In this document: positions 43,477 through 52,754 of the stretch, piece by piece | Layout: each line of letters starts with the position of its first letter | How positions within the stretch are numbered: position 1 is the stretch's first letter | Assembly (NCBI RefSeq): GCF_029076845.1 | Contig: NZ_JARESE010000036.1 | Span: 37,460-101,459 of the forward strand | Direction of reading: 5' to 3' | DNA length: 64,000 nt | From: Novosphingobium album (ex Liu et al. 2023) | GTDB lineage: Bacteria; Pseudomonadota; Alphaproteobacteria; Sphingomonadales; Sphingomonadaceae | Program-made: the position numbers and the translations under genes | Notes under the pieces: generated by a model | Database searches by the model: none | The model's input: the letters and a program-made list of their open reading frames with translations, nothing else | Told to the model about the DNA's origin: nothing

Positions 43477-44568
43477 TCAACCGCCGCGCATGGTACTGCG
43501 CGCCAGCCTTGCGACCAGCGGGAACAGGCCCGGATAGCTCGCCCGCTCGAAGGTCGATTGCGCACCCAGGTGCGCGGCCAGCCGCCGGTGCGCTTCGCCC
43601 AGGGCGTGGTAGGGCACGCTGGGCAGCAAGTGGTGCGTGGCGTGATAGCGCAGGCCCACCGGCGCCCAGAACGGGGTCAGCAGCGCGGGCGGCGGGACGT
43701 TGACCGAATCGAGATACTGCGCCGTCACCGTCATGGTCTCGCCCTCGTTCTCCCACAGATGCGCGACGAGGGTGCGGATCTGGTTGAGCACGGCGGTGCC
43801 GGCGACCACCACCAGCGCGATCGCCAGCGGCCGCCAGCCCAGCCAGATGGTGCTGGCCAGCAGCGTCAGCGCCCAGAGCGCGGCGCCCAGCTCCTGCCAG
43901 AACACCATGCGGGCAAAGTCGCCTTCGGGCGGGCGGCGGCGGAACGCGGGGTTGATCGAGAGCGAGGAGAACCGTTCCCACACCAGCCGGCGCAGCGGCG
44001 GGATCACCGCCCCCAGCGGCACCAGCACGGCCGACCGCAGCAGCAGCGCGGGCGGCAGCAGCAGCGAGACGAGGATGAACCAGGGCAGCGACCACGGCTT
44101 CATCAGCGCCAGCGGCAGGTATTCCGGGTCTTCGATCGTGCCGTAGCGCGTGCGCGCGTGGTGCAGCGTGTGCACGCCTTCGTACATGAACGAGGGTATC
44201 AGCACGGGAATGCCGACCAACAGGTTCCAGGCGAAGCGGAAGCCGGGCAGCGCGTCGCGGTGGATATGGGTCAGCTCATGGATGAACAGCAGCGCGCGGT
44301 AGAGCGCCAGCGCCGCCACCACGCCGCTGGCCGCCGCCGCCCAGGGATTGTCCAGCAGGATCGCGCCGGCCAGCGCGCCATAGCCGATCGCCGCCGATGC
44401 CAGCATGTCGGGCCAGTAGATTTCCGGCCGGGCAGTGGCGATGTCGCGCGTCAGCTCCACGGCGGCGCGCAGCATTTCCTTGTCGTCGGGGATCGGTGCG
44501 CGGTCGGTCCGCCGGCCGGCGCCGACCGGCGCGGAAGTGGACATGTCGATGGCGTCGTGCGCGGTCAT
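43477..44568 (-). CDS. Fatty acid desaturase family membrane protein
   Basis: A 363-residue diiron enzyme with four or more membrane helices. The three histidine boxes are HELTHIH, HTLHH and HATHH, as needed for the non-heme iron pair. Similar proteins desaturate or hydroxylate acyl lipids or carotenoids; the substrate is not clear from sequence. The ATG at 44568 gives MTAHDAIDM; a longer frame has no ribosome-binding site. It is divergent from the GNAT gene. Confidence 0.87.
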   Translation of the reverse strand: MTAHDAIDMSTSAPVGAGRRTDRAPIPDDKEMLRAAVELTRDIATARPEIYWPDMLASAAIGYGALAGAILLDNPWAAAASGVVAALALYRALLFIHELTHIHRDALPGFRFAWNLLVGIPVLIPSFMYEGVHTLHHARTRYGTIEDPEYLPLALMKPWSLPWFILVSLLLPPALLLRSAVLVPLGAVIPPLRRLVWERFSSLSINPAFRRRPPEGDFARMVFWQELGAALWALTLLASTIWLGWRPLAIALVVVAGTAVLNQIRTLVAHLWENEGETMTVTAQYLDSVNVPPPALLTPFWAPVGLRYHATHHLLPSVPYHALGEAHRRLAAHLGAQSTFERASYPGLFPLVARLARSTMRGG

Positions 44569-44730
44569 GCAATCGGTTCCAAAGTCGTTCGTGCCGGATT
44601 GGCGAGCCGGCCGCCAGGGCCGGTCGCTCCGAATTCTCGCCGTGGCCCGCGCCGCCCGGCTTGACAAGTCACCGGGACCGACCGCAGGTCGCGTTTGCCC
44701 CGCCCCCTAATCCCGAACAAAGGCAAGATC

Positions 44731-45897
44731 GTGGCCCAAGCCGAGTTAATCATCGAACCCGTTGCCAACAAGGCGGATTTCAACGCTTTCATCGATCTTG
44801 CCTATCGGCTCAATGTGGATGATCCCAACTGGCTGCCCAACCTGCGGATGGAAGAGGTGGAGAAATTCACGCCGGGCAAGAACCCGTTCTTCGCCCATGC
44901 CCGCCACCAGCTGTTCCTGGCCAGGCGCGGTGGCCGGCCGGTCGGCCGCATCAGCGCCCATATCGATGAACTCGCGCTGGCCCAGCCGGTGGAGCAGGGC
45001 ATGGGGCCGGGCACGGGCAACTGGGGCGCGATCGAGGCCGAGGACGAGGCCAGCGCCAAGGCGCTGATCGCCACCGCCGAGGACTGGCTGCGCGCGCAGG
45101 GGATGACGCGGGTGATCGCGCCGATGAACCTGTCGGTCTGGGAAGAGCCGGGCCTCCTGGTGCGCGGCCACGATCATCCGCCGATGGTGATGATGGCGCA
45201 TCATGCCGCGCGCTATCAGCCGTGGATCGAAAGCGCCGGCTATCAGCGGGTGAAGACGCTCTACACCTATGATCTGGATGTGCGGAAGGAATACCCGCCG
45301 CTGATCCAGCGGATCATCGCCTCGGGCGAGAAGAATCCCAAGATCCGCGTCCGCGAGGTCGAGCTGAAGCGGTTCGACGAGGAAGCGGCGATCATTTGCG
45401 ACATCCTCAACGATGCTTGGTCGGACAACTGGGGCTTCGTGCCGTTCACGCCCGAGGAAATCGCCTATACCGGCAAGAAGCTGAAGCCGCTGGTCCGCCC
45501 CGACCTGATCCGCATCGCCGAGTATGAGGGCGAGCCGGTGGCCTTCATGATGACCTTGCCCGATCTCAACGCGGTGCAGCTCAAGGTGAATGGCCGCAAC
45601 GGCAAGCCATCGCCGCTGGGCTGGCTCAGGCTGGCGCTCTGGCTGCGCAAGCCCTATCCCGCCGACATGCGCGTGCCGCTGATGGGCGTGCGCAAGCGGT
45701 TGCAGGCATCGCGGCTGGCCAGCCAGCTCGCCTTCATGATGATCGAATATATCCGCCGCGCCGCCGTTTCGCACTATGCCGCCGTGCGCGGCGAGATCGG
45801 CTGGGTGCTGGAAGACAACCAGGGCATGGTCGCCATCGCCGATGCTATCGACAGCAAGATGAACCGCGAATACGCGATCTATGACAAGCTGCTGTGA
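44731..45897 (+). CDS. GNAT-superfamily acetyltransferase-like protein
   Basis: A 388-residue protein with two GNAT-like parts, a family widespread in alphaproteobacteria and sometimes labelled dATP pyrophosphohydrolase without evidence. Recognisable segments are FIDLAYRLNVDDPNWLPNLR, FFAHARHQLFLARRGGRPVG and NLSVWEEPGLLVRGHDHPP. A GTG at 44731, with AAAGG upstream, gives the usual N-terminus (VAQAELIIEPV); an in-frame TTG at 44695 is less likely. No acceptor can be predicted. Confidence 0.8.
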   Translation: MAQAELIIEPVANKADFNAFIDLAYRLNVDDPNWLPNLRMEEVEKFTPGKNPFFAHARHQLFLARRGGRPVGRISAHIDELALAQPVEQGMGPGTGNWGAIEAEDEASAKALIATAEDWLRAQGMTRVIAPMNLSVWEEPGLLVRGHDHPPMVMMAHHAARYQPWIESAGYQRVKTLYTYDLDVRKEYPPLIQRIIASGEKNPKIRVREVELKRFDEEAAIICDILNDAWSDNWGFVPFTPEEIAYTGKKLKPLVRPDLIRIAEYEGEPVAFMMTLPDLNAVQLKVNGRNGKPSPLGWLRLALWLRKPYPADMRVPLMGVRKRLQASRLASQLAFMMIEYIRRAAVSHYAAVRGEIGWVLEDNQGMVAIADAIDSKMNREYAIYDKLL

Positions 45898-46036
45898 TCA
45901 GGCGCTGTGAAGCCGGCTTGGTAAACGGCCCGTCAGGCTTGCCGGGGCAGGGATTGTTAACCGCGTTGCCATAGCCTGCTGGCCGGGAAGTGACGGCCGG
46001 GATCGCCCTGGCCGCCCGCGCGCATCGGGTGACCGG

Positions 46037-46969
46037 ATGAAATATCGCTCCTGGCTGATCGTACCGGGCAACCGCGAGGAACGGCTGGGATCGGCCGTGG
46101 GCCTGCACGCCGATGTCATCGTCGTCGATCTGGAAGCCACCGTGCCCGTGCCGCTCAAGCCGGCCGCCCGCGCGATCGCGGCGGACTGGCTGCACGTCCA
46201 TCGCACGCATGTCCTGGAACAGCGCCGGATCGGGCGCTGGGTGCGGATTAATCCGCTCGATTCAGGGCTGGCGCGCGATGACCTGATCGCGGTCATGCCC
46301 CATGCGCCCGACGGGATCGTGCTGCCCCGCGCGACCGGGCCCGAGGCGGTGAGCCAGCTCGCGGCGGAAATCTATGAACTGGAACATCGCCATGGCCTGC
46401 CCACCGGATCGACCCTGATCGTCCCGGTCGTGGGCGAGACGGCGCGCGCGGCCGTGACGATCCCGGCCTATCTCGACAGCGGCCACCAGCGGCTTGCCGG
46501 GCTCACCTGGGGCGCCAGCAACCTGGCGGCCGCGCTGGGCCTGCCGCGCGCGCATGACGTGACGGGCGCCTGGGGCGAGACTTTCCGCCATGTCCGCGCG
46601 CAGGCGCTGCTGACCGCCCACGCCTGCTCGATCATGGCGATCGAGGCGCTGCACACCGATACGCTGGAAGATACCGCGATCGCGCGCGCCGCCGGCAAGG
46701 CCCGCACCGATGGCTTCACCGGCATGTTGGTGAGCCATCCCGATCAGGTCGCCGCGATCAACGCGGCTTTCACGCCGAGCCGGGCCGAAATCGCCGAGGC
46801 GCGTGACATCGTCGAGGCTTTCTCGGCCAGCCCCAACGCGGATGCCCTGCCTTACAAGGGCCGGGTGATCGACCGCCCCCACCTCGGCGCCGCGCGGCGC
46901 ACCCTGCAGATGACCGAGCGCGCCCCGCATGACGATGCGCGCCGGCTGGCGGTTCTCCGGCCGGCTTGA
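46037..46969 (+). CDS. HpcH/HpaI aldolase or citrate lyase beta-like protein
   Basis: A 310-residue TIM-barrel protein of the CitE-like group, which cleave or form C-C bonds in acyl-CoA compounds such as malyl- or citramalyl-CoA. It starts RSWLIVPGNREERLGSA. The usual D-L-E-D-A-V magnesium motif is changed to VDLEATV. RWVRINPLDSG, LPRATGPEAV and the C-terminal DGFTGMLVSHPDQVAAINAA fit the family. It is a single gene, with repeat copy 3 behind it. Confidence 0.85.
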   Translation: MKYRSWLIVPGNREERLGSAVGLHADVIVVDLEATVPVPLKPAARAIAADWLHVHRTHVLEQRRIGRWVRINPLDSGLARDDLIAVMPHAPDGIVLPRATGPEAVSQLAAEIYELEHRHGLPTGSTLIVPVVGETARAAVTIPAYLDSGHQRLAGLTWGASNLAAALGLPRAHDVTGAWGETFRHVRAQALLTAHACSIMAIEALHTDTLEDTAIARAAGKARTDGFTGMLVSHPDQVAAINAAFTPSRAEIAEARDIVEAFSASPNADALPYKGRVIDRPHLGAARRTLQMTERAPHDDARRLAVLRPA

Positions 46970-46976
46970 GAGGTTG

Positions 46977-47015
46977 TGGGGACATGCGCGGAACAGCGCG
47001 CTTCCCAACACGCCC
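46977..47015. repeat. Dispersed palindromic repeat, copy 3 (between convergent genes)
   Basis: The degenerate core CATGCGCGGAACAGCGCGC is flanked by GTTGTGGGG and CCCAACAC, in the 53-bp gap between the CitE-like stop and the lipoprotein stop. The stem is shorter and less perfect than in copies 1 and 5. Confidence 0.55.
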
Positions 47016-47022
47016 TGACCGC

Positions 47023-47346
47023 TCAGGGCTGGGGCGCGAGTTGATTCGCGGGGGGTGCCGGCTCGCTCACCGCCGCGTCGCCGGCGTCGGCCGCTTCGGA
47101 TGCGCTGGCCGCCGGGCCGCCGATCGTCACTGCCGCGTCCGCGCCGTCGGTGCCCTCGCTCGCGTCGGGCGCGGCATAGGGCGGCTGCGATCGCACCGTG
47201 TCGTAAGGCAGCATGTCATCGCTGACCGAGCGTGCCAGGATCTGCCCGTCGCCGGCCTGCGCCGAAGTGGCCTTCTTCTCCCCGCCGCAGCCGGCAAGCG
47301 CCAGCGCGCCGGCGGCGAGCAACAGCGATGGGCACAGGAACTTCAT
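47023..47346 (-). CDS. Small predicted lipoprotein
   Basis: A 107-residue protein with a signal peptide and lipobox (LALAGC, Cys20). The mature part is Ala/Pro/Asp-rich and probably disordered, with acidic stretches ([20 protein letters not shown]). It is not recognised as a named family. The ATG overlaps the lipB stop (ATGA), so it is coupled to lipB. The pairing may simply reflect co-expression. Confidence 0.75.
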   Translation of the reverse strand: MKFLCPSLLLAAGALALAGCGGEKKATSAQAGDGQILARSVSDDMLPYDTVRSQPPYAAPDASEGTDGADAAVTIGGPAASASEAADAGDAAVSEPAPPANQLAPQP

Positions 47347-48014
47347 TGCGCTGCCTCCCGCGAACAGGGCCTGTCGAGCGCGGCGAGGAACGCGGGCGCA
47401 TGGTCGATCAGCGCCCGGTCCCATGTCGCGAAATCCACCGCGCGGCCCAGCCGCTCCAGGCTGGTAACGCCGAACTCCTCGATGCCGCAAGGGACGATGC
47501 CGCCGAAATGCGACAGGTCGGGCCGGATATTGACTGCGAAGCCATGCATCGTCACCCATTTGCGGATGCGCACGCCGATCGCGCCGATCTTCGCCTCGCG
47601 CCCGTCGATGTCGCGCGTCCAGATGCCGATTCGCCCCTCGCTGCGGAAGCTGTCCACGCCGAAGCCGGCCAGCGTATCGATCACCCAGCCTTCGAGCGCG
47701 TGGACGAAGCCGCGCGCGTCGCGCGCCCGCTTGCGCAAGTCGAGCAGCACATAGCCCACGCGCTGGCCGGGGCCGTGATAGGTGTAGCGCCCGCCGCGCC
47801 CGGCCTCTACCACCTCGAAGCGCGGATCGAGCAGTTCGGCGGCGGCGGCGCTGGTGCCGGCGGTGTAGACCGGGGGGTGTTCGAGCAGCCAGATCAGTTC
47901 GCGCGCCTCGCCCGCCGCGATGGCCGCGTTGCGCCCGGTCATCGCGGCCAGCGCCTCGCGATAGGGAACGGGCTCGCTTTCGATGCGCAATTCGATATCG
48001 CCGGGAAGCTGCAT
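47343..48014 (-). CDS. lipB: Octanoyl-[acyl-carrier-protein]:protein transferase
   Basis: A 223-residue enzyme transferring octanoyl groups from ACP to lipoyl domains, the first step in lipoate synthesis. Motifs are [44 protein letters not shown] (catalytic Lys) and GIVPCGI (catalytic Cys). The ATG at 48014 gives the usual length; an in-frame ATG at 48071 would nearly touch the divergent gene. Its stop overlaps the following lipoprotein gene. Confidence 0.95.
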   Translation of the reverse strand: MQLPGDIELRIESEPVPYREALAAMTGRNAAIAAGEARELIWLLEHPPVYTAGTSAAAAELLDPRFEVVEAGRGGRYTYHGPGQRVGYVLLDLRKRARDARGFVHALEGWVIDTLAGFGVDSFRSEGRIGIWTRDIDGREAKIGAIGVRIRKWVTMHGFAVNIRPDLSHFGGIVPCGIEEFGVTSLERLGRAVDFATWDRALIDHAPAFLAALDRPCSREAAQ

Positions 48015-48074
48015 GGCGCGTTGCGTGGCGGCATTTGCTCCGGTTATCAAGGGGCCAGTTTTGGAGATCACGGC

Positions 48075-48890
48075 ATGACGTTCGACAGCAGCCTCGCCTG
48101 GAAGCAGGCATCCGCGGCCATCTCGGCGAACCGCGAGGTGCTGCTGGCCCTTGCCGGCGTGTTCTTCATGCTGCCGGCCCTGGTGCTGGAGATGTTCTTT
48201 CCCCAGCCCGAACCGACGGCGGCGATGAACGAGCAGCAGATCGCGCAGCTCGTGTCCGACTATTACGTCTCGATCCTGCCGGTGCTGATTCCGATGGTGC
48301 TGTTCCAGGCGCTGGGCACGATCTCGCTGCTGACCATGCTGACCGACCGATCGCGGCCTACGGTGGGCGAGGCGATCCGGCGCGGCGTGCGCGGCATCCT
48401 GCCCTACCTGCTGGCGCAGATGCTGCTGGGCCTGGCGGTCGGCATCGGTGGCGGCGCGGTGCTGGGCGTGTTCGCGCTTTCAGGCGTGCCGGCGCTGATC
48501 GGGGTGGGCGTCGCGCTGGTGCTGGCGGTGGTGATCTATGCGGCGGTGCGGACCACGCTGGTCGCTCCGGCGATCGCGGTGGAAAGCATGACCAACCCGG
48601 TCGCGGCGCTCAAGCGGTCATGGCAATTGACCCGTGGGAACACGCTGCGCATCCTGGGCTTCTATGCGCTGGTGCTGGTGGTGTTCCTGGTGATCGCCAT
48701 GGTGGTGGGCATCATCGTGGGCATTCCGCTGTCGCTGTTCGCCGGGACGATGGCGAGCACGATCGTCGGCGCGATCGTCTCGTCGAGCATCAACGCGCTG
48801 CTGGCGCTCTATTTCGTGGCGATCATCGCGGCGGTGCACCGCCAGCTGGCCGGCCCGGCGCCGGATATCGACCGCGCGACGTTCGAATGA
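48075..48890 (+). CDS. Integral membrane protein, glycerophosphodiesterase membrane-domain-like
   Basis: A 271-residue protein with about six helices, rich in Gly, Ala, Val and Ile (for example [16 protein letters not shown]). It has the repeated interfacial segments [17 protein letters not shown] and [16 protein letters not shown] seen in the GPDPase membrane domain group. No catalytic domain is attached. TTGGAG precedes the ATG. Function is unknown; such proteins may act in lipid or stress responses. Confidence 0.75.
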   Translation: MTFDSSLAWKQASAAISANREVLLALAGVFFMLPALVLEMFFPQPEPTAAMNEQQIAQLVSDYYVSILPVLIPMVLFQALGTISLLTMLTDRSRPTVGEAIRRGVRGILPYLLAQMLLGLAVGIGGGAVLGVFALSGVPALIGVGVALVLAVVIYAAVRTTLVAPAIAVESMTNPVAALKRSWQLTRGNTLRILGFYALVLVVFLVIAMVVGIIVGIPLSLFAGTMASTIVGAIVSSSINALLALYFVAIIAAVHRQLAGPAPDIDRATFE

Positions 48891-48918
48891 GGCAGAGCGC
48901 TCGCGCGCGTCGCCGGGC

Positions 48919-49557
48919 CTATTCGCCCGGCTCGTCCTTCCAGCCCCAGTAGAGGAAGCAGGGCAGCACGTTGAGCGGTTCGAAATCGTTGTCGATCCGC
49001 TTGAAGTGCTTGGCCATGAAGTCGCGGGCCTTGGAAGTGAACTGATAGACCAGGAAGGCTCCACCCGGCCGCAGGACGCGGTACGTGCCTTCGGCGATGG
49101 CCGGGCCGACACCGGCGGGCAGCGTCGAGAACGGCAGGCCCGACAGCACGTAATCGGCATGGTCGTGCCCATGCGCGCGCACGATCTCTTCCACGTCGGC
49201 GGCGGATCCCAGCACGGCGGTGAACCGGCTGTCGGTGATCACGCGGCGCAGGTAATCGATATAGAGCGGGTTGGTGTCGATCACGATCAGGTGCCCGTCG
49301 CGCGGCAGCCGTTCGAGCACCGGGCGGCAGAACGTGCCGATGCCGGGGCCGTATTCGACGAAGAGCTTGCACTCGTTCCACTTCACCCGCGCCAGCATCT
49401 TGGCGATGGTGAAGCGCGATGACGGGATGATCGAGCCGACCATTACCGGATGCCGCAGGAAGCCTTCGAAGAAAACGCCCCAGGCGCCTAGCGCTCCCTT
49501 GATTCTGTGCTTGATCCTCTGGGGCAGTGCCTCTCGGGCAAGCTCTGTGCTGGTCAT
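48919..49557 (-). CDS. SAM-dependent methyltransferase, phospholipid N-methyltransferase-like
   Basis: A 212-residue class I methyltransferase. A basic N-terminal segment (RIKHRIKGALGAWGVFFEGF) precedes the SAM site VEYGPGIGTF, then HLIVIDTNPLYIDYL and YVLSGLPFSTLP. This arrangement resembles PmtA-type phosphatidylethanolamine methyltransferases and KsgA-related proteins. The substrate is probably a lipid, but this is not certain. It converges on the membrane protein gene with a 28-bp gap. Confidence 0.8.
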   Translation of the reverse strand: MTSTELAREALPQRIKHRIKGALGAWGVFFEGFLRHPVMVGSIIPSSRFTIAKMLARVKWNECKLFVEYGPGIGTFCRPVLERLPRDGHLIVIDTNPLYIDYLRRVITDSRFTAVLGSAADVEEIVRAHGHDHADYVLSGLPFSTLPAGVGPAIAEGTYRVLRPGGAFLVYQFTSKARDFMAKHFKRIDNDFEPLNVLPCFLYWGWKDEPGE

Positions 49558-49651
49558 GCTGGCGGGAGCTCTCGCATCAATTCCATGGGGAACAAGTGGG
49601 GGTCGCGGTGACAGATTTGTTGCGCCAATGCAAGATGAGCGCCGGTCCCGC

Positions 49652-49996
49652 TCAGAGAATTTCGTAAACCTTGTCTTGCGGACGACACAGTCTGGCGCCC
49701 TTGTCGGTCTCCACCAGCGGGCGCTCGATCAGGATCGGTTCGGCGGCCATGGCGGCCAGCACGGCGGCGTCATCGGCCTGCGGCAGCCCGCGTTGCGCGG
49801 CATCGGTGTTCTTGGTGCGCAGGCCCTGCTGCGGCGTGATGCCGGCGTCGCGATAGAGCTGCGCCAGCTTTTCGGCGCTGGGCGGATGCCTGAGATATTC
49901 GATCACTTCCAGTGCGATGCCGGGCGTCTCTTGCAGAATCGCCAGCGTCTTGCACGAAGTGCCGCAATTGGGATTATGCCAGATCGTTGCCTTCAT
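49652..49996 (-). CDS. arsC: ArsC family arsenate reductase-like protein
   Basis: A 114-residue thioredoxin-fold protein of the glutaredoxin-coupled ArsC family. The active-site cysteine is Cys11 in NPNCGTSCKT, and the C-terminal IERPLVETDKGARLCRP carries the conserved arginine. AAGGAGA lies seven bases before the ATG. It overlaps the [2Fe-2S] gene upstream (ATGA). There is no arsenite pump or ArsR nearby, so a role in arsenic resistance is possible but not shown. Confidence 0.85.
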   Translation of the reverse strand: MKATIWHNPNCGTSCKTLAILQETPGIALEVIEYLRHPPSAEKLAQLYRDAGITPQQGLRTKNTDAAQRGLPQADDAAVLAAMAAEPILIERPLVETDKGARLCRPQDKVYEIL

Positions 49997-50550
49997 CGCG
50001 GGTCTCCTTGGTCGATGGTCGGGTTCATTGCCGGCACGGCCCGCGCCGCGTCCTGCACGGTGATGCCAGGGGCCGGGGCGGCGCTCAGCGTTTCCTCGCG
50101 GCGCATGACGCGCCCGGCAAGCTGGATCGCCCGCACCAGGCGCGGATAGACGCCGCAGCGGCACAAGTTGGGAATCGCCACCTTGATCTCGGCCTCGCCG
50201 GGGTTGGCGTTGCGGGCCAGCAGCGCCGCCGCGCTGATGACGATGCCGGGGGTGCAAAAGCCGCACTGGATCGCCTGCTCGGCCACCATGGCCTGCTGCA
50301 CCGGGTGCGAGCGATCGCGCGAAAGGCCCTCGATCGTGGTGACGGTGCGGCCTTCGCACTCGCCCAGCGTGATCAGGCAGGATCGCAGCGCCTCGCCATC
50401 GACCAGCACCATGCAGGCGCCGCAATCGCCGACGCCGCAGCCATATTTGGTGCCGGTGAGGTTGGCCGCGTCGCGCAGGCCCCACAGCAGCGGCGTGCGC
50501 GGATCGAGCGCGATCTCCACCGGATGGTCGTTAACGGTCAGGCGCGGCAT
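49993..50550 (-). CDS. [2Fe-2S] subunit of a xanthine dehydrogenase-family enzyme, apparently orphan
   Basis: A 185-residue small subunit with two clusters: plant-type cysteines C38, C43, C46 and C58, and the second set C96, C99, C130 and C132 (CGFCTPG and CRCG). It resembles the alpha subunits of isoquinoline oxidoreductase or aldehyde oxidoreductases, which need a large molybdenum subunit. No such gene is in the window. It is coupled to arsC and lies 57 bp after the TonB receptor in the same direction. The C-terminal 40 residues are Ala/Pro-rich. Confidence 0.88.
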   Translation of the reverse strand: MPRLTVNDHPVEIALDPRTPLLWGLRDAANLTGTKYGCGVGDCGACMVLVDGEALRSCLITLGECEGRTVTTIEGLSRDRSHPVQQAMVAEQAIQCGFCTPGIVISAAALLARNANPGEAEIKVAIPNLCRCGVYPRLVRAIQLAGRVMRREETLSAAPAPGITVQDAARAVPAMNPTIDQGDPR

Positions 50551-50607
50551 GGCTGGCCTGATAGACCCGTGAGCGGCACGAAGTCGACCCCGCTGCCCGT
50601 TTCGTTC

Positions 50608-52656
50608 TCAGCGCCCGAGCCGGACCCTGAGCCCGGCCCAGACCGTGCGCGGCGTGCCCAGATCCATCGAGCCGGCCTGGTTGCGGGTGACGATGCGCGT
50701 GTCCGTCAGGTTCTCGGCGCGCAGGATCGCGCTGAACCGCCCGGCCAGCGGCATTTCGGCATAAGCGTCAAGCGTGGTCGCGGCGGGCAGAATGTCGGTC
50801 TCGAGGTCATCCTCATACTGGCTGCCGACATGGCGCAGCGTTGCCGCCAGCCGCCAGTCCGCGCGCGGGGCCCAGGCCAGTGTGGCGCTGGCGGCCAGCC
50901 GGGGCACTTGCGCCGGACGCATCCCGTCGAGCCCGGCCGACGCGCCCTTGCCTTGCACTTCGGCATCGGTCCAGGCGAGCGAGCCGGCGAACGAGACGGT
51001 GCCCAGCCGCAGCGCGGCGCTGGCCTCGATCCCCCGGGCGCGCACCGCCTCGACATTCTGGCGCTGGCGCGTGGTGGCGTCGATCGTGACATTGGCGATC
51101 GCGTCCCTGACGCGGTTGTCGAAGGCGGTGAGCGAAAGCGCGATCGCCTCGGACGGTTCGTAGTCGATCCCCGCCTCATAGCCGCGCAAGCGCTCGTTGC
51201 CGAGATCGGCATTGGCATTGGTGGTGATCGGGAAGACCACGAAGGGGCGATAAAGCTCGTTGGGTGTGGGCTGGCGAAAGCCGGTATAGGCCGCGGCGCG
51301 CAAGCGCAGCCCGCCCGCCGCGCGCCACACCACACCGCCGCGCCAGTTGCTTTCCCAGCCCGAACGGTCGGCAAAGCGCGTATCGCTCATCACCGCGCCC
51401 GATGCGGCCACTTCGCGGTAGAACCCGTCGCGCACCGTCCAGCGATCGGCGCGGACCCCGGCGGTGAGGGTGAGCGTGCCCAGCGTCCAGTCATCCTCGG
51501 CATAGAAGCCCAGATCGCTGGTCCGCCCGCCGGCCCGGCGGATCGAGGTGATCTGGCCGTCGGCGGTGCTGACCGGGGTTTCCAGCAGCTTGCCATCGGC
51601 CACGCGCACGTCGGTGCCAAGGCGCAGGACATGCGCTTCGGGCACTGGCGGGCGCAGTTCGAACTTGCCGCCGATGCCGGTCGCGGGTGTCTTCTTCTGG
51701 TCGAGCGTGGGAACGAAGCGGGTGGAGCTGACCACGATGTTGGAGAAATCCTGCGCCTGGACATAGCCCAGCGCATCGAACTGCCAGTCCCCCCGCCCGA
51801 CCAGGCGCAGGCTGGCCTGGCTGCCGCTGGAGGTCGAATCCGCGCCGGCGAAGCGCAAGGTGCGCCGGTCGTCATAGACCAGGCCGGCGGCCTGGATCTC
51901 GACCGTGTCGCTGAGCGGGGCGACCGCGCGCAGCGCGGCGGACCAGCTTTCATAGCCGGCGCGCGCGCTGGCCGGGACGCGCTGGTCCTTCGGCGTGGTC
52001 CAGAAGCCCTGGCCCCGGTCCCACTGCACGCTGGCGAGCAGAAAGCCCTGACCCAGCGTCGGCGCGGCGGTGAGCGCCGCCTGCGTCTCGCCCCGGTCGT
52101 TGACCAGCGCCTCGCCATCCAGCAGGCCCATGGTGCCGGGCGCGGCGCTGGTCAGTTCGATCGTGCCGGCCACCGCGCCCGATCCGAACGCGCCCGATCC
52201 GCCGCCGCGCGTCACGCGCACCGCGCCCAGCCGTTGCGGCGCCAGCGCGCTCAGCGGGATATAGCCGAAGAACGGATTGCCCACCGGCACGCCATCAAGC
52301 AGCACCAGCGTGCGGCTGGAGGCATTGCCGCCCAGCGCGCGCAGCGTCACCCCTTGCGCCGAGGGATTCGCCGATCGGCTGTCCGACCGGCGAAACTGCT
52401 GGAAACCCGCGATCGAGGACAAGGCATCCTCGATCCGCCCCGATGCGCTGGTGGTCAGCACCTCGCGCCCGATCTCGGTCACGTCGTAGGCCGGAGTCGC
52501 GGGCGTATCGTCCAGCCCCCGGCCCGTGACCACGATCGGGGAGAGCGGCGCGGCTTCTTCCGCCCGCGCGGCCCATGGGGCCAGCGCGGCCAGCATCGCG
52601 GCCGACAGGGCCAGCGTGGCGGGGGCATCTGTCGACAGGAAGCGGATCGCAGGCAT
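50608..52656 (-). CDS. TonB-dependent outer-membrane receptor
   Basis: A 682-residue receptor. Its signal peptide (LALSAAMLAALAPWAARA) is followed by the TonB box region (SPIVVTGRG), the plug (GRIEDALSSIAGFQQFRR, TLVLLDGVPVGNPFFGYIPL, VTRGGGSGAFGSGAVAGTIE) and the 22-strand barrel ending with aromatic-poor GLRVRLGR. Size and plug resemble BtuB-like receptors for small siderophores or cobalamin. AAGGAA precedes the ATG. It is divergent from the P450 gene. The ligand is unknown. Confidence 0.92.
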   Translation of the reverse strand: MPAIRFLSTDAPATLALSAAMLAALAPWAARAEEAAPLSPIVVTGRGLDDTPATPAYDVTEIGREVLTTSASGRIEDALSSIAGFQQFRRSDSRSANPSAQGVTLRALGGNASSRTLVLLDGVPVGNPFFGYIPLSALAPQRLGAVRVTRGGGSGAFGSGAVAGTIELTSAAPGTMGLLDGEALVNDRGETQAALTAAPTLGQGFLLASVQWDRGQGFWTTPKDQRVPASARAGYESWSAALRAVAPLSDTVEIQAAGLVYDDRRTLRFAGADSTSSGSQASLRLVGRGDWQFDALGYVQAQDFSNIVVSSTRFVPTLDQKKTPATGIGGKFELRPPVPEAHVLRLGTDVRVADGKLLETPVSTADGQITSIRRAGGRTSDLGFYAEDDWTLGTLTLTAGVRADRWTVRDGFYREVAASGAVMSDTRFADRSGWESNWRGGVVWRAAGGLRLRAAAYTGFRQPTPNELYRPFVVFPITTNANADLGNERLRGYEAGIDYEPSEAIALSLTAFDNRVRDAIANVTIDATTRQRQNVEAVRARGIEASAALRLGTVSFAGSLAWTDAEVQGKGASAGLDGMRPAQVPRLAASATLAWAPRADWRLAATLRHVGSQYEDDLETDILPAATTLDAYAEMPLAGRFSAILRAENLTDTRIVTRNQAGSMDLGTPRTVWAGLRVRLGR

Positions 52657-52711
52657 GGTCGTTCCTTAGGCCCTGCGCCTTGCCAGACAAGTCGTTTGGA
52701 GGGCGCGTCAA

Positions 52712-52739
52712 TTGACTTCGCGGACGCCGATATTACGAT
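52712..52739 (+). promoter_or_regulatory. Candidate promoter of the P450 gene
   Basis: A -35 TTGACT (52712-52717) and a -10-like TACGAT (52734-52739), separated by 16 bases, lie just before the P450 ATG at 52755. This would leave a very short leader; the later ATG at 52770 gives more room. Confidence 0.4.
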
Positions 52740-52754
52740 ACACGATAGATCACA

